Source: Alphaproteobacteria bacterium
GTDB taxonomy: Bacteria > Pseudomonadota > Alphaproteobacteria > UBA7985 > JAUIBT01
Direction of reading: 5' to 3'
Assembly: GCA_030428255.1 (NCBI GenBank)
Contig: JAUIBT010000002.1
Span: forward strand, 124,001 to 188,000
Length of the DNA: 64,000 nucleotides
Position 1 is the stretch's first letter. Each line of letters begins with the position of its first letter. The notes beneath the pieces were generated by a model. It was not told the origin of the DNA. It saw only the letters and a list, made by a program, of their open reading frames with translations, and ran no database searches. The translations under genes and the position numbers were made by a program. This document shows positions 38,016-47,044 of the stretch, in pieces.

Positions 38016-38726
38016 ATGGCAGTTGTATTGACGGTCAAAGACCTGGCCAAAGCCTACAAGGTCTATCCTCAGCCATCTGCGCGCTTGCTGGAGTGGTGCC
38101 TGCCGTTCGCGGGCCCACAGCACACTCTGGAGTGGATCCTGAACGACATTAATTTTTCGCTGATGGCAGGCGAAGTCGTCGGCATAAGCGGGACCAATGG
38201 CGTCGGCAAGTCGACACTGCTCAAAATTATCTTGGGCACCGTGCGACCAACCCGAGGGCGGGTCACTGTCGCGGGCCGCGTGGCCGGCATGCTTGATCTG
38301 GGTCTGGGATTTCATCCGCAACTCACCGGGCGGCAGAACCTCTATCTGGCGGGTCAACTGTTGGGATTGAGCCTGGGCGACATGCGTGCTCTCTTGCCTT
38401 CGATCATTAACTTTTCAGAATTGGGCGAGGTGATTGACCGCCCGCTACGGGTCTATTCATCAGGCATGCGGCTTCGGCTTGGGTTTGCCATTTCGACCGC
38501 AGTGCGCCCAAGCGTTTTCGTCGTTGATGAGGTGTTTTCCGTTGGCGACGAACAGTTTCAAGCCAAGTGCTTTGACCGGATCGACCAGTTCCAAAAGCAA
38601 GGAACCGCAATGCTGCTGGTCAGCCACGACGCGGCAACTGTCGCCAGGCACTGTGATCGAACCTTTGAATTGCGCGAGGGATTGTTGCATGCTGACCCGC
38701 TATCATCCGCCCTACCCTCGCATTAA
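38016..38726 (+). CDS. wzt: ABC polysaccharide exporter ATPase (Wzt-like, no carbohydrate-binding domain)
   Basis: A 236-residue ATPase. Walker A is GTNGVGKST (59-67); the signature is the variant YSSGMRLRLGFA (from 147), typical of Wzt/KpsT/TagH exporters rather than LSGGQ; Walker B is VFVVDEVFSVGD and the H-loop LVSHD. It ends just after the nucleotide-binding domain and lacks the C-terminal sugar-binding domain that in E. coli O9a Wzt recognises the methylated chain end. It is directly adjacent to wzm with no gap. Confidence 0.92.
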   Translation: MAVVLTVKDLAKAYKVYPQPSARLLEWCLPFAGPQHTLEWILNDINFSLMAGEVVGISGTNGVGKSTLLKIILGTVRPTRGRVTVAGRVAGMLDLGLGFHPQLTGRQNLYLAGQLLGLSLGDMRALLPSIINFSELGEVIDRPLRVYSSGMRLRLGFAISTAVRPSVFVVDEVFSVGDEQFQAKCFDRIDQFQKQGTAMLLVSHDAATVARHCDRTFELREGLLHADPLSSALPSH

Positions 38727-38744
38727 GAGATTGACGACGTTCGC

Positions 38745-39782
38745 GTGAAAACAGCTCTCATAACCGGCATCACAGGCCAAGACGGCGCTTACCTTGCTCA
38801 GCTCTTGCTGGCCAAAGGCTATCGTGTCTTTGGGGCCTACAGGCGCAGCAGTTCGACGAATTTTTGGCGCATCCAAGAGCTGGGGATCGCGCACCACGAG
38901 CGGCTTCACTTGGTCGAATTCGATCTAACAGACCTAGGCTGCGCAGTACGATTGCTTGAGACGGTCGAGCCGGACGAAGTGTATAATCTGGCTGCCCAGA
39001 GCTTTGTCGGCGTGTCGTTCGAGCAGCCGCTTGCGACGGCCCAGATTACCGGCATGGGAGCCGTGACGGTCTTGGAGGCCATCCGCATCGTCAATCCCGC
39101 CATCCGCTTCTATCAAGCCAGCACGTCTGAAATGTTCGGCAAGGTGCAGGCTGTGCCACAGGACGAATCCACGCCGTTTTACCCGCGCAGCCCCTATGGC
39201 GCGGCCAAGCTCTATGCGCATTGGATGACCATCAACTATCGCGAGAGTTATGGGATTTTCGCTGCCAGCGGCATCTTGTTCAACCATGAATCCCCCCTGC
39301 GAGGCCTGGAGTTTGTAACCCGCAAAATCACAGACACTGCCGCTCGCATTGCCTTGGGCCAGCACGAGGTCCTGGAACTTGGAAACCTGAGTGCAGAACG
39401 CGATTGGGGCTTTGCCAAGGACTACGTTGATGGCATGTGGCGCATGTTGCAGGCAGACGAACCTGACACCTTTGTGTTGGCAAGCGGCAAACGCCAGACC
39501 GTGCGCGATTTTGCTCGCTTCGCCTTCCGGGAAGCAGGCATAAAGCTCGAGTTTCGCGGAAACGGCGTGGAGGAGATCGGCGTCGATGCCAATACAGGAA
39601 AGACGCGGCTGAAGGTTTCAGAGAAATTTTTCCGCCCGGCCGAAGTGCAGCTCTTGCTCGGCGACGCCTCCAAGGCAGAGGCCAAGCTCGGCTGGAAAGC
39701 GACCACCACCTTAAAAGAGCTTTGCACTATGATGGTTTCCGCTGACCTGCAGCGCGTCCGCTCCGGCCATGCTTCGTTTTAG
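38745..39782 (+). CDS. gmd: GDP-mannose 4,6-dehydratase
   Basis: A 345-residue extended short-chain dehydrogenase. It has the NADP-binding start [32 protein letters not shown] with Thr127 and Glu129, and [12 protein letters not shown] with Tyr151 and Lys155, which correspond to the catalytic Thr, Glu, Tyr and Lys of E. coli Gmd. It converts GDP-D-mannose to GDP-4-keto-6-deoxy-D-mannose, precursor of GDP-fucose, GDP-rhamnose and GDP-perosamine. The start is GTG at 38745, 18 nt after wzt. No reductase, epimerase or aminotransferase to finish the pathway is seen in the window. Confidence 0.95.
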   Translation: MKTALITGITGQDGAYLAQLLLAKGYRVFGAYRRSSSTNFWRIQELGIAHHERLHLVEFDLTDLGCAVRLLETVEPDEVYNLAAQSFVGVSFEQPLATAQITGMGAVTVLEAIRIVNPAIRFYQASTSEMFGKVQAVPQDESTPFYPRSPYGAAKLYAHWMTINYRESYGIFAASGILFNHESPLRGLEFVTRKITDTAARIALGQHEVLELGNLSAERDWGFAKDYVDGMWRMLQADEPDTFVLASGKRQTVRDFARFAFREAGIKLEFRGNGVEEIGVDANTGKTRLKVSEKFFRPAEVQLLLGDASKAEAKLGWKATTTLKELCTMMVSADLQRVRSGHASF

Positions 39783-39860
39783 CCCGCGTTGGATTTCGCA
39801 TGCGGTTGTTGCCTGCCGTGAGCAAGCTGGCGCGTACTTCGGCTATCGCGAGGTACGGTC

Positions 39861-41018
39861 TTGAAGGTCTTGTTGGCCATAGATGCGGTGAAGCACCCGC
39901 TGACGGGGATCGGCCGCTACACCTACGAGCTGGCCGCGGGGTTGGAGCGGCGCGGCCTTGAAAGCTTACGCTTCTTGCAGGGTGCGCGGGTCTCGCAAAG
40001 CCTAGCGAGCCAAGTTGGCGAAGCGCAGGCTGGGCTGGCAGGCACGTCCGCGCTTTCGGCCAGCGTGAAAGCAGGCCTGCGGCGGGTTCCGGGGCTGGCG
40101 CCTCTGCGAACAGCCATTGAGCAGTGGCGCATGAGCCAAGCGCAGCAAGCCTATGAGGATCACATTTTCCACGGCCCGAACTACGCCATCCCAGCGCACA
40201 TCGGCCCCAGCGTCGTGACGATCCACGATCTATCAGTCTTCAAGATGCCGGAGAGTCATCCCGCCGATCGCGTCAAGAAAGTTAGACGCCAAATTGAGGA
40301 GGCGATCAAGCGCGCCTCGGCTGTGATTACCGATACGCAGTTTACGCGCCAAGAGGTGATCGACTTCTTCGCGCTGCCGCCGGCGCGGGTTCACGCGGTT
40401 CATTTGGCCAGTTCACAGGATTTCTATCCGCGCGATGTGGTTGACCTTGCCCCGGCGCTTCGCGCGCTGGACTTGGAGCCGGGCGGTTACACCTTGTTTG
40501 TCGGCACCGTTGAGCCACGGAAAAACCTGCAACTCTTGTTGGATGCCTATGCGCGTTTACCTCTCGCGGTGCGCTCGCGCTGGCCGCTGGTGATTGCTGG
40601 CAGCGCTGGGTGGCGAAGTGGCAAGCTTCACGAGCAAATAGAACGCGCCCGGGCAGAAGGCTGGCTGAAATACCTGGGCTATGCGCCCCAGGAGCAGCTA
40701 GCGCTTGTCGTTGCGGGCGCTCGCCTGTTCGCCTTTCCCTCGCGCTACGAGGGCTTCGGGCTGCCGGTCTTGGAGGCTGCGGGCTGCGGTGTGCCTGTGA
40801 TCTGTTCGAATGCCTCTTGTCTGCCAGAGGTTGGGGGCCTGGCCTTTGCCTATCACGATCCTGACGATGGTGACGGGCTGTTCGCCCTGCTAGACCAAGG
40901 TCTAACGGACACACAGTGGCGCGAGGAGGCAAGCAAGGCTGGCCTACATCGCGCACGGGCCTTTTCGTGGGATCGCTGCGTCAGCGAAACCATTCTAGTT
41001 TATAAAACAGTGTCATAG
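39861..41018 (+). CDS. Glycosyltransferase family 4 protein
   Basis: A 385-residue GT-B enzyme. The N-terminal half begins LLAIDAVKHPLTGIGRYTYEL and the C-terminal Glycos_transf_1 domain has FVGTVEPRKNLQLLLDAY, the YLGYAPQEQL loop and FPSRYEGFGLPVLEAAGCG with the retaining E-x7-E pair. It resembles mannosyltransferases of the WbdB/MtfB kind. The likely start is TTG at 39861 with a GAGGT ribosome site; 79 nt separate it from gmd. It probably adds a mannose-derived residue during repeat-unit assembly; sugar and linkage cannot be read from sequence. Confidence 0.88.
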   Translation: MKVLLAIDAVKHPLTGIGRYTYELAAGLERRGLESLRFLQGARVSQSLASQVGEAQAGLAGTSALSASVKAGLRRVPGLAPLRTAIEQWRMSQAQQAYEDHIFHGPNYAIPAHIGPSVVTIHDLSVFKMPESHPADRVKKVRRQIEEAIKRASAVITDTQFTRQEVIDFFALPPARVHAVHLASSQDFYPRDVVDLAPALRALDLEPGGYTLFVGTVEPRKNLQLLLDAYARLPLAVRSRWPLVIAGSAGWRSGKLHEQIERARAEGWLKYLGYAPQEQLALVVAGARLFAFPSRYEGFGLPVLEAAGCGVPVICSNASCLPEVGGLAFAYHDPDDGDGLFALLDQGLTDTQWREEASKAGLHRARAFSWDRCVSETILVYKTVS

Positions 41019-41088
41019 CTTATGATCACACAGCGGCTCAACACGGAGAACAGCAAGCGGCCCGTCGCGTCGAGCGCGCACAATCCTG

Positions 41089-41097
41089 AAAGGAGGT
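41089..41097 (+). promoter_or_regulatory. Near-perfect ribosome binding site
   Basis: The sequence aaaggaggt, complementary to the 16S rRNA 3' end, lies 4 nt before the ATG at 41102. It is the strongest such site in the polysaccharide operon and fixes the start of the unknown protein that follows. Confidence 0.7.
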
Positions 41098-41101
41098 CGA
41101 G

Positions 41102-41950
41102 ATGAGCACCAAAGTTCAAATCGTGGTTGAGGGCCATGACCGGGCGAGCAAGGTGAGCGCCTTGATGGCAAGTCTGCACAGTCAGCTGCTACCTGGGGTG
41201 ACGATCAGTTATCTGACCGGTTGCATCGGTGATCCGGGACCAGCCGATTTCCAGGTGTGGCACTTTGAAGGCGAAAACCATTTTCAGCTTCGCTCGCGCT
41301 TGCCCGAGCTGGTTGGGGACTGCGAGTGGGTCGTTCTTCTTGAAGACCACAACGCCATTGATGGCGATTGGATCCCTGCGATCTTGGATGCCGTGGACAG
41401 GGCACATGCGGATACTCAAATTGTGGTGGGGCCGCTCAGCAACAAGCGCTCAACCGAGCCTTGGTCTTGGGCGAGTTTTCTTGTGGGTTCAGGCTTACAT
41501 TGGGCACCGCGCCCGCTGGTACCAATTCCGCCCAATCGTTTCAATTGTGCCATTCGGCGATCGATCTTCGGCTCCGCTCGCTTGGAGGAAGGTGAGTTTG
41601 AATTCCAAACCTTGCCAGGAATGATCGGACAAACCGAACTCGCACCCGATATGGTGGTCGATCACATTCAGCATCAAACGATAACTTCGGCACTCCAGCA
41701 TCACTGGTGCAACGGGCGCGCGGCAGCCACTTTGTTTCCGGGCGGTAGGCCCCAAGCGCTGATGCACATAAAGATCATGGGCACCAAGCGAACCACCGTG
41801 GTTAGGGATGCCATACGCGCGCATCCTGAAAGGGCGCAGTTGCCGCCTGGTACAAACGCGCGGATTTTTTGTTTGTGCCTTATGCACGCCGCTGGCTGCT
41901 GGTGGGGAACGACGTTTGGCACTGGTCGCGCCGCTTGGGAGCTTGAATAA
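41102..41950 (+). CDS. Unknown polysaccharide-locus protein with GT-A-like features
   Basis: A 282-residue cytoplasmic protein with no membrane segment. The N-terminal VQIVVEGHDRASKVSALMASLHSQ and the WVVLLEDHNAIDGDWIPAI stretch resemble family 2 (GT-A) glycosyltransferases, where an acidic DxD-like region (here EDHNAIDGD) binds metal and nucleotide sugar. Further motifs are weak, and the His-rich C-terminal region (VVDHIQHQTITSALQHHW) is not one I can place. The gene sits between two GT4 genes in the same orientation, so a glycosyltransferase role is likely but not certain. The start is set by a near-perfect ribosome site at 41089-41097. Confidence 0.6.
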   Translation: MSTKVQIVVEGHDRASKVSALMASLHSQLLPGVTISYLTGCIGDPGPADFQVWHFEGENHFQLRSRLPELVGDCEWVVLLEDHNAIDGDWIPAILDAVDRAHADTQIVVGPLSNKRSTEPWSWASFLVGSGLHWAPRPLVPIPPNRFNCAIRRSIFGSARLEEGEFEFQTLPGMIGQTELAPDMVVDHIQHQTITSALQHHWCNGRAAATLFPGGRPQALMHIKIMGTKRTTVVRDAIRAHPERAQLPPGTNARIFCLCLMHAAGCWWGTTFGTGRAAWELE

Positions 41951-41977
41951 GAGCGTGAGTAGAAGAAAGCCTCGTTT

Positions 41978-43114
41978 GTGAAGGTTCTGCAGGTTTATCG
42001 CACCTACTTTCCGGATAGCTTCGGGGGGGCCGAGGAAGCAATCCGCCAAATTTGTCTAGCAACGCAGGCCCTTGGCGTCGAAAACACCATCTTCACCCTC
42101 TCTCCAAGTCCAAAGCCCAGCACCGCCAACAGGCCTGAAGCGCGGGTCGTGCGCGCGCGGTCCTGGGCCGCGCCAGCGTCGTGCGATCTGGGTGGACCAG
42201 AGGCGTTTCGAAGGTTCCGTTCGTTGGCCGCAGAGGCCGACTTGATCCACTATTATTTCCCCTGGCCTTTCGCTGACCTCTTAATGAGAGCCACGCCGAA
42301 CACGCCCTCGGTTTTGACCTACGTCTCGGATATCGTGCGCCAGAAATGGTCCGGCCTGGCCTATGCCCCCCTGATGTGGCGCAGCCTCAATCGCATGGAT
42401 GCGATTGTCGCCAGTTGCGACGCCTATGCGCGAACAAGCCCAGTTCTTTCAAGTCCGCGCCTAAAGCCCCCGGTCCATATCATCCCCCTTGGCCTTGATG
42501 AGCCCCCTAACGCTCCCGCCGCTGATCCGCGGATTTTCGCGCGCCTCGGGTTGGCAGCAGATGAGCCCTTCATTCTGTTCTTAGGGGTCCTTCGATATTA
42601 TAAGGGGTTGCACAGCCTGCTTGATGCCGCCCCCTCGGTTCAAGGCCGGATCGTTATCGCGGGCGATGGACCGTTGCGCCCGGCGCTCACGGCGCAAGCA
42701 GAGCGGCTTGGTTTGGGTCAACGCCTTATATTTGCCGGGCAGGTCAGTGAGGGCGAAAAGCGCGCGTTGTTGACGGCGGCCCGCGCCTTCGTGCTGCCGT
42801 CACATCTGCGCTCCGAGGCCTTCGGCATGGTACTTCTTGAGGCGAGTCTCGCCTCTAAGCCCTTGGTGTCTTGTGACATTGGAACTGGAACATCCTTCAT
42901 CAATCGCGATGGAGAAACCGGATTTGTGGTGCCGCCTGAAGCGCCACAAAGGCTCGCAGATGCCATGAACGCCCTGTTGCTGGACGCGGAGCTGGCGGCC
43001 AAGCTGGGGCGTGCCGCGCGCTTGCGCTATGAGCGGGTCTTTTCTGGCCAGCCGCTGGGCCAAGCTTACAAGGATTTGTTTTCTGACGTGTTAGAAGGTC
43101 ATGCGATTTCGTGA
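41978..43114 (+). CDS. Glycosyltransferase family 4 protein
   Basis: A 378-residue GT-B enzyme starting with GTG. It has the N-terminal glycine-rich acceptor loop (YFPDSFGGAEEAIRQI), the FLGVLRYYKGLHSLLDA nucleotide-sugar region, IAGDGPLRPAL, and LPSHLRSEAFGMVLLEASLASKP with the E-x7-E pair. It is typical of WcaI/RfaG-like enzymes that build cell-surface glycans on the cytoplasmic side. It overlaps the phosphomannomutase start by 4 nt, so the two are translationally coupled. Donor sugar is unknown, perhaps GDP-mannose from the ManBC pair here. Confidence 0.88.
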   Translation: MKVLQVYRTYFPDSFGGAEEAIRQICLATQALGVENTIFTLSPSPKPSTANRPEARVVRARSWAAPASCDLGGPEAFRRFRSLAAEADLIHYYFPWPFADLLMRATPNTPSVLTYVSDIVRQKWSGLAYAPLMWRSLNRMDAIVASCDAYARTSPVLSSPRLKPPVHIIPLGLDEPPNAPAADPRIFARLGLAADEPFILFLGVLRYYKGLHSLLDAAPSVQGRIVIAGDGPLRPALTAQAERLGLGQRLIFAGQVSEGEKRALLTAARAFVLPSHLRSEAFGMVLLEASLASKPLVSCDIGTGTSFINRDGETGFVVPPEAPQRLADAMNALLLDAELAAKLGRAARLRYERVFSGQPLGQAYKDLFSDVLEGHAIS

Positions 43115-44625
43115 CAAATGCCCCAACACTCCAAGAACGGTTCGAGGCCCTTGCCTTTGGCACCAGCGGTCTGCGCGCCCTTATACCTGACCTGACGCCC
43201 CAGGCGGTCGGCGGCTTTGTCTACGCGTTCGTTGAACGCCTGCAAGCACAGGGGCTTGCGCGGGTTGGCCAAAGCGTTGCTGTGGGAGTGGATCTTCGGC
43301 CCAGCAGCCCCGCGCTTGCCGCGATGGTGAGCCACGCCTTGCAACGCTTGGGCTATGAGACGCGCTATCTAGGCCCTGTGCCGACCCCTGCCCTCGCGCT
43401 GGACTGCCTTGGCCAAGGCTGCCCCGGTATCATGGTCACCGGCAGCCATATTCCGAGCGATCGCAACGGAATAAAATTCTATACGCCTCACGGTGAAATT
43501 GAAAAGGCCGACGAAGAGGCGATGAGCGCTTGTCGCGTCGCTGCGACTTGGCTCCAGGGGTGCGACGTGACTCACGCCTTGCCACCGGTCAATCGCCAGG
43601 GTTTGGAGGCCTATCGTCAGCGCTACCTGGCTGCATTTGATCGGCAGGCCCTGCAAGGTCTGCGCGTTGGCCTGTTCCAGCACTCGGCGGTTGGTCGTGA
43701 CCTGACCGACGACCTTCTCGCAGAGCTGGGCGCGGAGGTAATAGTGCTTGGTCGCAGTGAAGACTTCGTGCCCATCGATACGGAAGCTGTGAGCGACGAA
43801 CAGCGGCGCCAGGCCAAAGATTGGTGTGACACCTACCTGCTCGATGCACTAGTTTCGACCGACGGCGACGGCGATCGCCCGCTGGTGTTCGACGACACCG
43901 GCGGGTTTATCGCGGGCGATCTGTTGGGCATGCTGGCAGCGCAGAGCCTGGCGATCACCCACCTGGCGGTGCCTTTGACTTGCAATACTGCACTGGAGCG
44001 CTCGGGCGCTTTCAAGAAGGTCCTTCGAACGCGCGTCGGATCCCCCTATGTCTTGGCGGGCATGCAAGCTTTGGCCAGCCAGGCCGATGACGACAGCGCC
44101 AATTGTCCGCGCATTGCGGGCTTTGAAGCCAATGGCGGCTTCCTGCTCGCAAGCGCCATGGCGGGGTTGGATGCCCTGCCAACGCGTGACGCGCTGCTGC
44201 CGATCTTTGCGGTGCTGGCCCAGGCGCGCTCCCAAGGGATCAGTGTGTCGGCACTGCGTAGGCGATTGCCCGCGCGTTGGACACACAGCGCGCGCCTTTC
44301 TGGAGTGCCAAGTGATCAGGCGCAAGTTTTGCTCAGCAAGCTAGCCTCGGACCCCGATTTGCGCGCGAGCCTGGGCCAGGCGGGGGGCACATGTCTTGAT
44401 GTTGATCAGAGTGATGGCTTGCGGATGACCTATGACACTGGCGACATCCTGCATTTTCGACAGTCGGGCAACGCCCCGGAATTGAGGTGTTACACGGAGG
44501 CAAGCAGCCAGCGCATCGCTCAAGCTTGGTGTTCAAACAGCCTCGCTAGGGCGCATGCGGAACTGACCAAAATCGCGGAAGCTGGTGGGTCACAGCCGTT
44601 GCAGCGCCCGTCTGACCGCCCTTGA
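43111..44625 (+). CDS. manB: Phosphomannomutase / phosphoglucomutase-family protein
   Basis: A 504-residue alpha-D-phosphohexomutase. The active-site phosphoserine loop is TGSHIPSDRNGIKF (Thr110 to Phe123, Ser112 phosphorylated), the TGSHIPxxxNG form being typical of phosphomannomutases. The metal loop is DGDGDRP (Asp251, Asp253, Asp255), the sugar loop lies near GFEANGGF, and the phosphate-binding FRQSGNAPELR is at the C-terminus. It converts mannose-6-phosphate to mannose-1-phosphate for ManC. The GTG start overlaps the previous TGA by 4 nt. It ends the polysaccharide operon. Confidence 0.92.
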   Translation: MTNAPTLQERFEALAFGTSGLRALIPDLTPQAVGGFVYAFVERLQAQGLARVGQSVAVGVDLRPSSPALAAMVSHALQRLGYETRYLGPVPTPALALDCLGQGCPGIMVTGSHIPSDRNGIKFYTPHGEIEKADEEAMSACRVAATWLQGCDVTHALPPVNRQGLEAYRQRYLAAFDRQALQGLRVGLFQHSAVGRDLTDDLLAELGAEVIVLGRSEDFVPIDTEAVSDEQRRQAKDWCDTYLLDALVSTDGDGDRPLVFDDTGGFIAGDLLGMLAAQSLAITHLAVPLTCNTALERSGAFKKVLRTRVGSPYVLAGMQALASQADDDSANCPRIAGFEANGGFLLASAMAGLDALPTRDALLPIFAVLAQARSQGISVSALRRRLPARWTHSARLSGVPSDQAQVLLSKLASDPDLRASLGQAGGTCLDVDQSDGLRMTYDTGDILHFRQSGNAPELRCYTEASSQRIAQAWCSNSLARAHAELTKIAEAGGSQPLQRPSDRP

Positions 44626-44646
44626 CTCGCCTACGTTTTACGCTTA

Positions 44647-44670
44647 TTGAATTCAGACTTCAGAATTCAA
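44647..44670. promoter_or_regulatory. Perfect 8-bp inverted repeat, candidate GntR operator
   Basis: TTGAATTC (44647-44654) and GAATTCAA (44663-44670) are perfect inverted arms separated by 8 bp, ending 5 nt before the start of the GntR-family regulator gene. Such a site right at the start suggests autorepression and control of the downstream catabolic operon. Confidence 0.55.
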
Positions 44671-44675
44671 ATTGA

Positions 44676-45359
44676 GTGTTGCTCGTGAAACCCCTCGCGT
44701 CTCAGCCCAACCTGACCGAACGCGTCTATGACGCCATCCTTGATCAAATCGCCTCCGGGGCACTGCCTGCCGGTGCCCATCTGGTGCAAGAGCAGATTGC
44801 CGAAGGGCTGGGTGTGTCGCGCCACCCCATCCAGCAAGCCATGGCGCTGCTGAAGGCTGACGGCATGGTCGAGGAAGCGGGCAAGCGGGGGCTAAGGGTT
44901 GCGCCGATCGACGGTGAGGTTATGCGTCATCACTACGCAATCCGCGCAGCACTGGATGGCCTGGCCGCACGCCTGGCCGCCGAGCGGGCGGCTCAAGACC
45001 CGAGCATGGCCACCACCTTCCGCGCACGCGCCGACAAGATCCTGCACCTCGGTACCGCTGCAGTCGAGGCGGGCGATGTGATCGAACAAGTGCGCCAGGA
45101 CATGGCATTGCACACGCTGGTCTACGACATGTCGGGCAATCCGCTGTTGCGCCGTACCGCTGAGCCCCACTGGCGCTTTTTACAGCGCGCCATGGGCGAA
45201 ATCATGCGCCTGGCCAAGCTGCGGCTCGAGATTTGGCGCCAGCACGCAGAGATCATCGACGCGATCTGTGACGGGACACCAGAGCAGGCAGAGCGTCTGA
45301 TGGTCAGCCACGACTTGGACGCCGCCGACGCGCTGCACAGCGCACTCATGGGACAGTGA
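44676..45359 (+). CDS. GntR-family transcriptional regulator (FadR/FCD subgroup)
   Basis: A 227-residue regulator. Residues about 10-75 form a winged helix (LTERVYDAILDQIASGALP, GVSRHPIQQAMALL). About 85-220 is the all-helical FCD ligand-binding domain with family residues HHYAIRAALDGLAA, YDMSGNPLLR, HAEIIDAI and a late His (VSHDLD) forming the usual metal/carboxylate site. The GTG start at 44676 directly follows an inverted repeat. The gene leads into five catabolic genes in the same direction, so it is probably their ligand-responsive repressor; FCD regulators usually bind carboxylates. Confidence 0.9.
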   Translation: MLLVKPLASQPNLTERVYDAILDQIASGALPAGAHLVQEQIAEGLGVSRHPIQQAMALLKADGMVEEAGKRGLRVAPIDGEVMRHHYAIRAALDGLAARLAAERAAQDPSMATTFRARADKILHLGTAAVEAGDVIEQVRQDMALHTLVYDMSGNPLLRRTAEPHWRFLQRAMGEIMRLAKLRLEIWRQHAEIIDAICDGTPEQAERLMVSHDLDAADALHSALMGQ

Positions 45360-45424
45360 TTGCGGTTGGTAGGGCGGCCACTTGCTGCCCTGCCTATCTC
45401 CGCCAGCTTAGGGACAACGACCGT

Positions 45425-47044
45425 ATGAATACACTTCTGACCATTGGGCAGACCCTGACAGCGCAGGCCCGACTGCAACCGAAGCGAATTGGCGCTCGCG
45501 ATTTAGAGCGCGCCATGACCTTCCAAGACTGGAACGCGCGTGCCTGCCGCCTGGCCAACGCTCTGCTGAGCCTGGGTCTCACCAAAGGCGATCGGATCGC
45601 GGTGCTGGCCTACAACCGCCTGGAGTGGGTCGAGATCTATGCTGCCGTCGTCAAGGCCGGGCTGGTGGCTGTACCGATCAACTTCCGTCTCACCGGACCC
45701 GAGGCCCAGTTCATCGCATCGGACTGCGCGGTCTCGGCCGTGATCGCTGAAGAGGCGTTGATTGAGGTCGCAGAGACTATGCGCGCAAACCTGACGGTGC
45801 CCGCCAGCTCCTATGTGCTGATCGGCGCGGATCGCGACGGCTGGCAAAGCTATGAAGGGCTGATCGAAGGAGCCTCAGACCAAGAGCCCCAGGTTGATGT
45901 CACCAGCGATGACACTTGGTGCCTCATGTATACCTCCGGCACCACCGGCAATCCCAAGGGCGCGATTCGCTCGCATCGCGGCATGGCGATGCTGGCGCTG
46001 ATGACCCAGGTCGAGCTGGGCTTGGGCCGCGAAGACAATGCCCTGTTGGTCATGCCCATGTGCCATGCGAACTCCTTGAATTTCTTTACAGCCTTCCTCT
46101 ACATCGGGGCCGAGGTCACCATCTTCTCGCGCGCCAGTTTCGATGCGGTTTTGTGCCTGCGCACGATTGGCTCGCACGGAGTCACCTTCTCCTCGCTGGT
46201 GCCCACGCACTATCAAATGATGCTCGACGTGCCCTTGGACCAGCGCGGTGATGCCACCTTTGCCAGTGTGGCCAAGCTGCTGGTCTCCTCGGCGCCCGCG
46301 CGCATTGAAACCAAGCGCGCCATCATGGAGATGTTCCCCAACTCTGGCCTGTTTGAGCTGTATGGCTCAACCGAGCAGGGCTGGGCCACCATGCTGCACC
46401 CCCACGAACAGTTCGACCACCTGGGCTCGGTCGGGCGCGAGGTCGTAGGCTCGGCCCCGATCCGCATCCTGGATGATGCAGGCAACGAGGTACCCGATGG
46501 CACACCAGGCGAGCTGTTTTCCTGCGGGCCTTATGCCTTCGAAGGCTACTGGAACCTGCCTGAAAAGACGGCCGAGGCCTTCCGGGGGGCTTACCTGTCC
46601 GTCGGTGACATGGCGCTGCGCGACGAACACGGCTTCATCAAGCTGATCGACCGTAAAAAGAATATGATCATCTCAGGCGGCGAGAACGTCTACCCGACCG
46701 AGGTCGAAGCCGTCCTTGGTCAGCATGGCGACGTGAAAGACGTGGCGGTGGTCGGGATCGCCGACGACAAGTGGGGCGAGCAGGTGGCAGCAGCGGTGGT
46801 GCTGCGCGAGGCGGCCTCAGCCACGGCGCAGGAGCTGATCGATTGGACGCGGGACAAGCTGGCTGGCTTTAAACGGCCGCGCAAGATCGTCTTCCTGACC
46901 ACTGAAGAAATGCCGCGCAATGCTACGGGCAAGATCTTGCACCGCGTGCTGAGAGACATGTTGGCCGAGCCGACCAACGCCCCAACTGCCAACACCCCAA
47001 CTGCCAACACCCCAAATGCCCACAACCAGGACGTAAAACCATGA
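45425..47044 (+). CDS. AMP-forming acyl-CoA synthetase
   Basis: A 539-residue ANL-superfamily ligase. The nucleotide motif [11 protein letters not shown] is at 169-179, followed by [27 protein letters not shown] and the C-terminal [15 protein letters not shown] with the catalytic Lys. It activates a carboxylic acid to its CoA thioester through an acyl-adenylate. The C-terminal 20 residues are an added repeat ([13 protein letters not shown]) encoded by 15-bp tandem units. The ATG at 45425 is taken; the TGA overlaps the next ATG (ATGA). As first enzyme of the cluster it probably primes the substrate of the downstream TPP lyase, SDR, ACAD and kinase; the acid is unknown. Confidence 0.9.
   Translation: MNTLLTIGQTLTAQARLQPKRIGARDLERAMTFQDWNARACRLANALLSLGLTKGDRIAVLAYNRLEWVEIYAAVVKAGLVAVPINFRLTGPEAQFIASDCAVSAVIAEEALIEVAETMRANLTVPASSYVLIGADRDGWQSYEGLIEGASDQEPQVDVTSDDTWCLMYTSGTTGNPKGAIRSHRGMAMLALMTQVELGLGREDNALLVMPMCHANSLNFFTAFLYIGAEVTIFSRASFDAVLCLRTIGSHGVTFSSLVPTHYQMMLDVPLDQRGDATFASVAKLLVSSAPARIETKRAIMEMFPNSGLFELYGSTEQGWATMLHPHEQFDHLGSVGREVVGSAPIRILDDAGNEVPDGTPGELFSCGPYAFEGYWNLPEKTAEAFRGAYLSVGDMALRDEHGFIKLIDRKKNMIISGGENVYPTEVEAVLGQHGDVKDVAVVGIADDKWGEQVAAAVVLREAASATAQELIDWTRDKLAGFKRPRKIVFLTTEEMPRNATGKILHRVLRDMLAEPTNAPTANTPTANTPNAHNQDVKP
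46974..47018 (+). repeat. Coding 15-bp tandem repeat (3 copies) at the end of the ligase gene
   Basis: Units caacgccccaactgc, caacaccccaactgc and caacaccccaaatgc occur at 46974-46988, 46989-47003 and 47004-47018. Each adds five residues (TPTAN-like) in frame, giving a disordered tail after the ligase domain. Confidence 0.8.
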
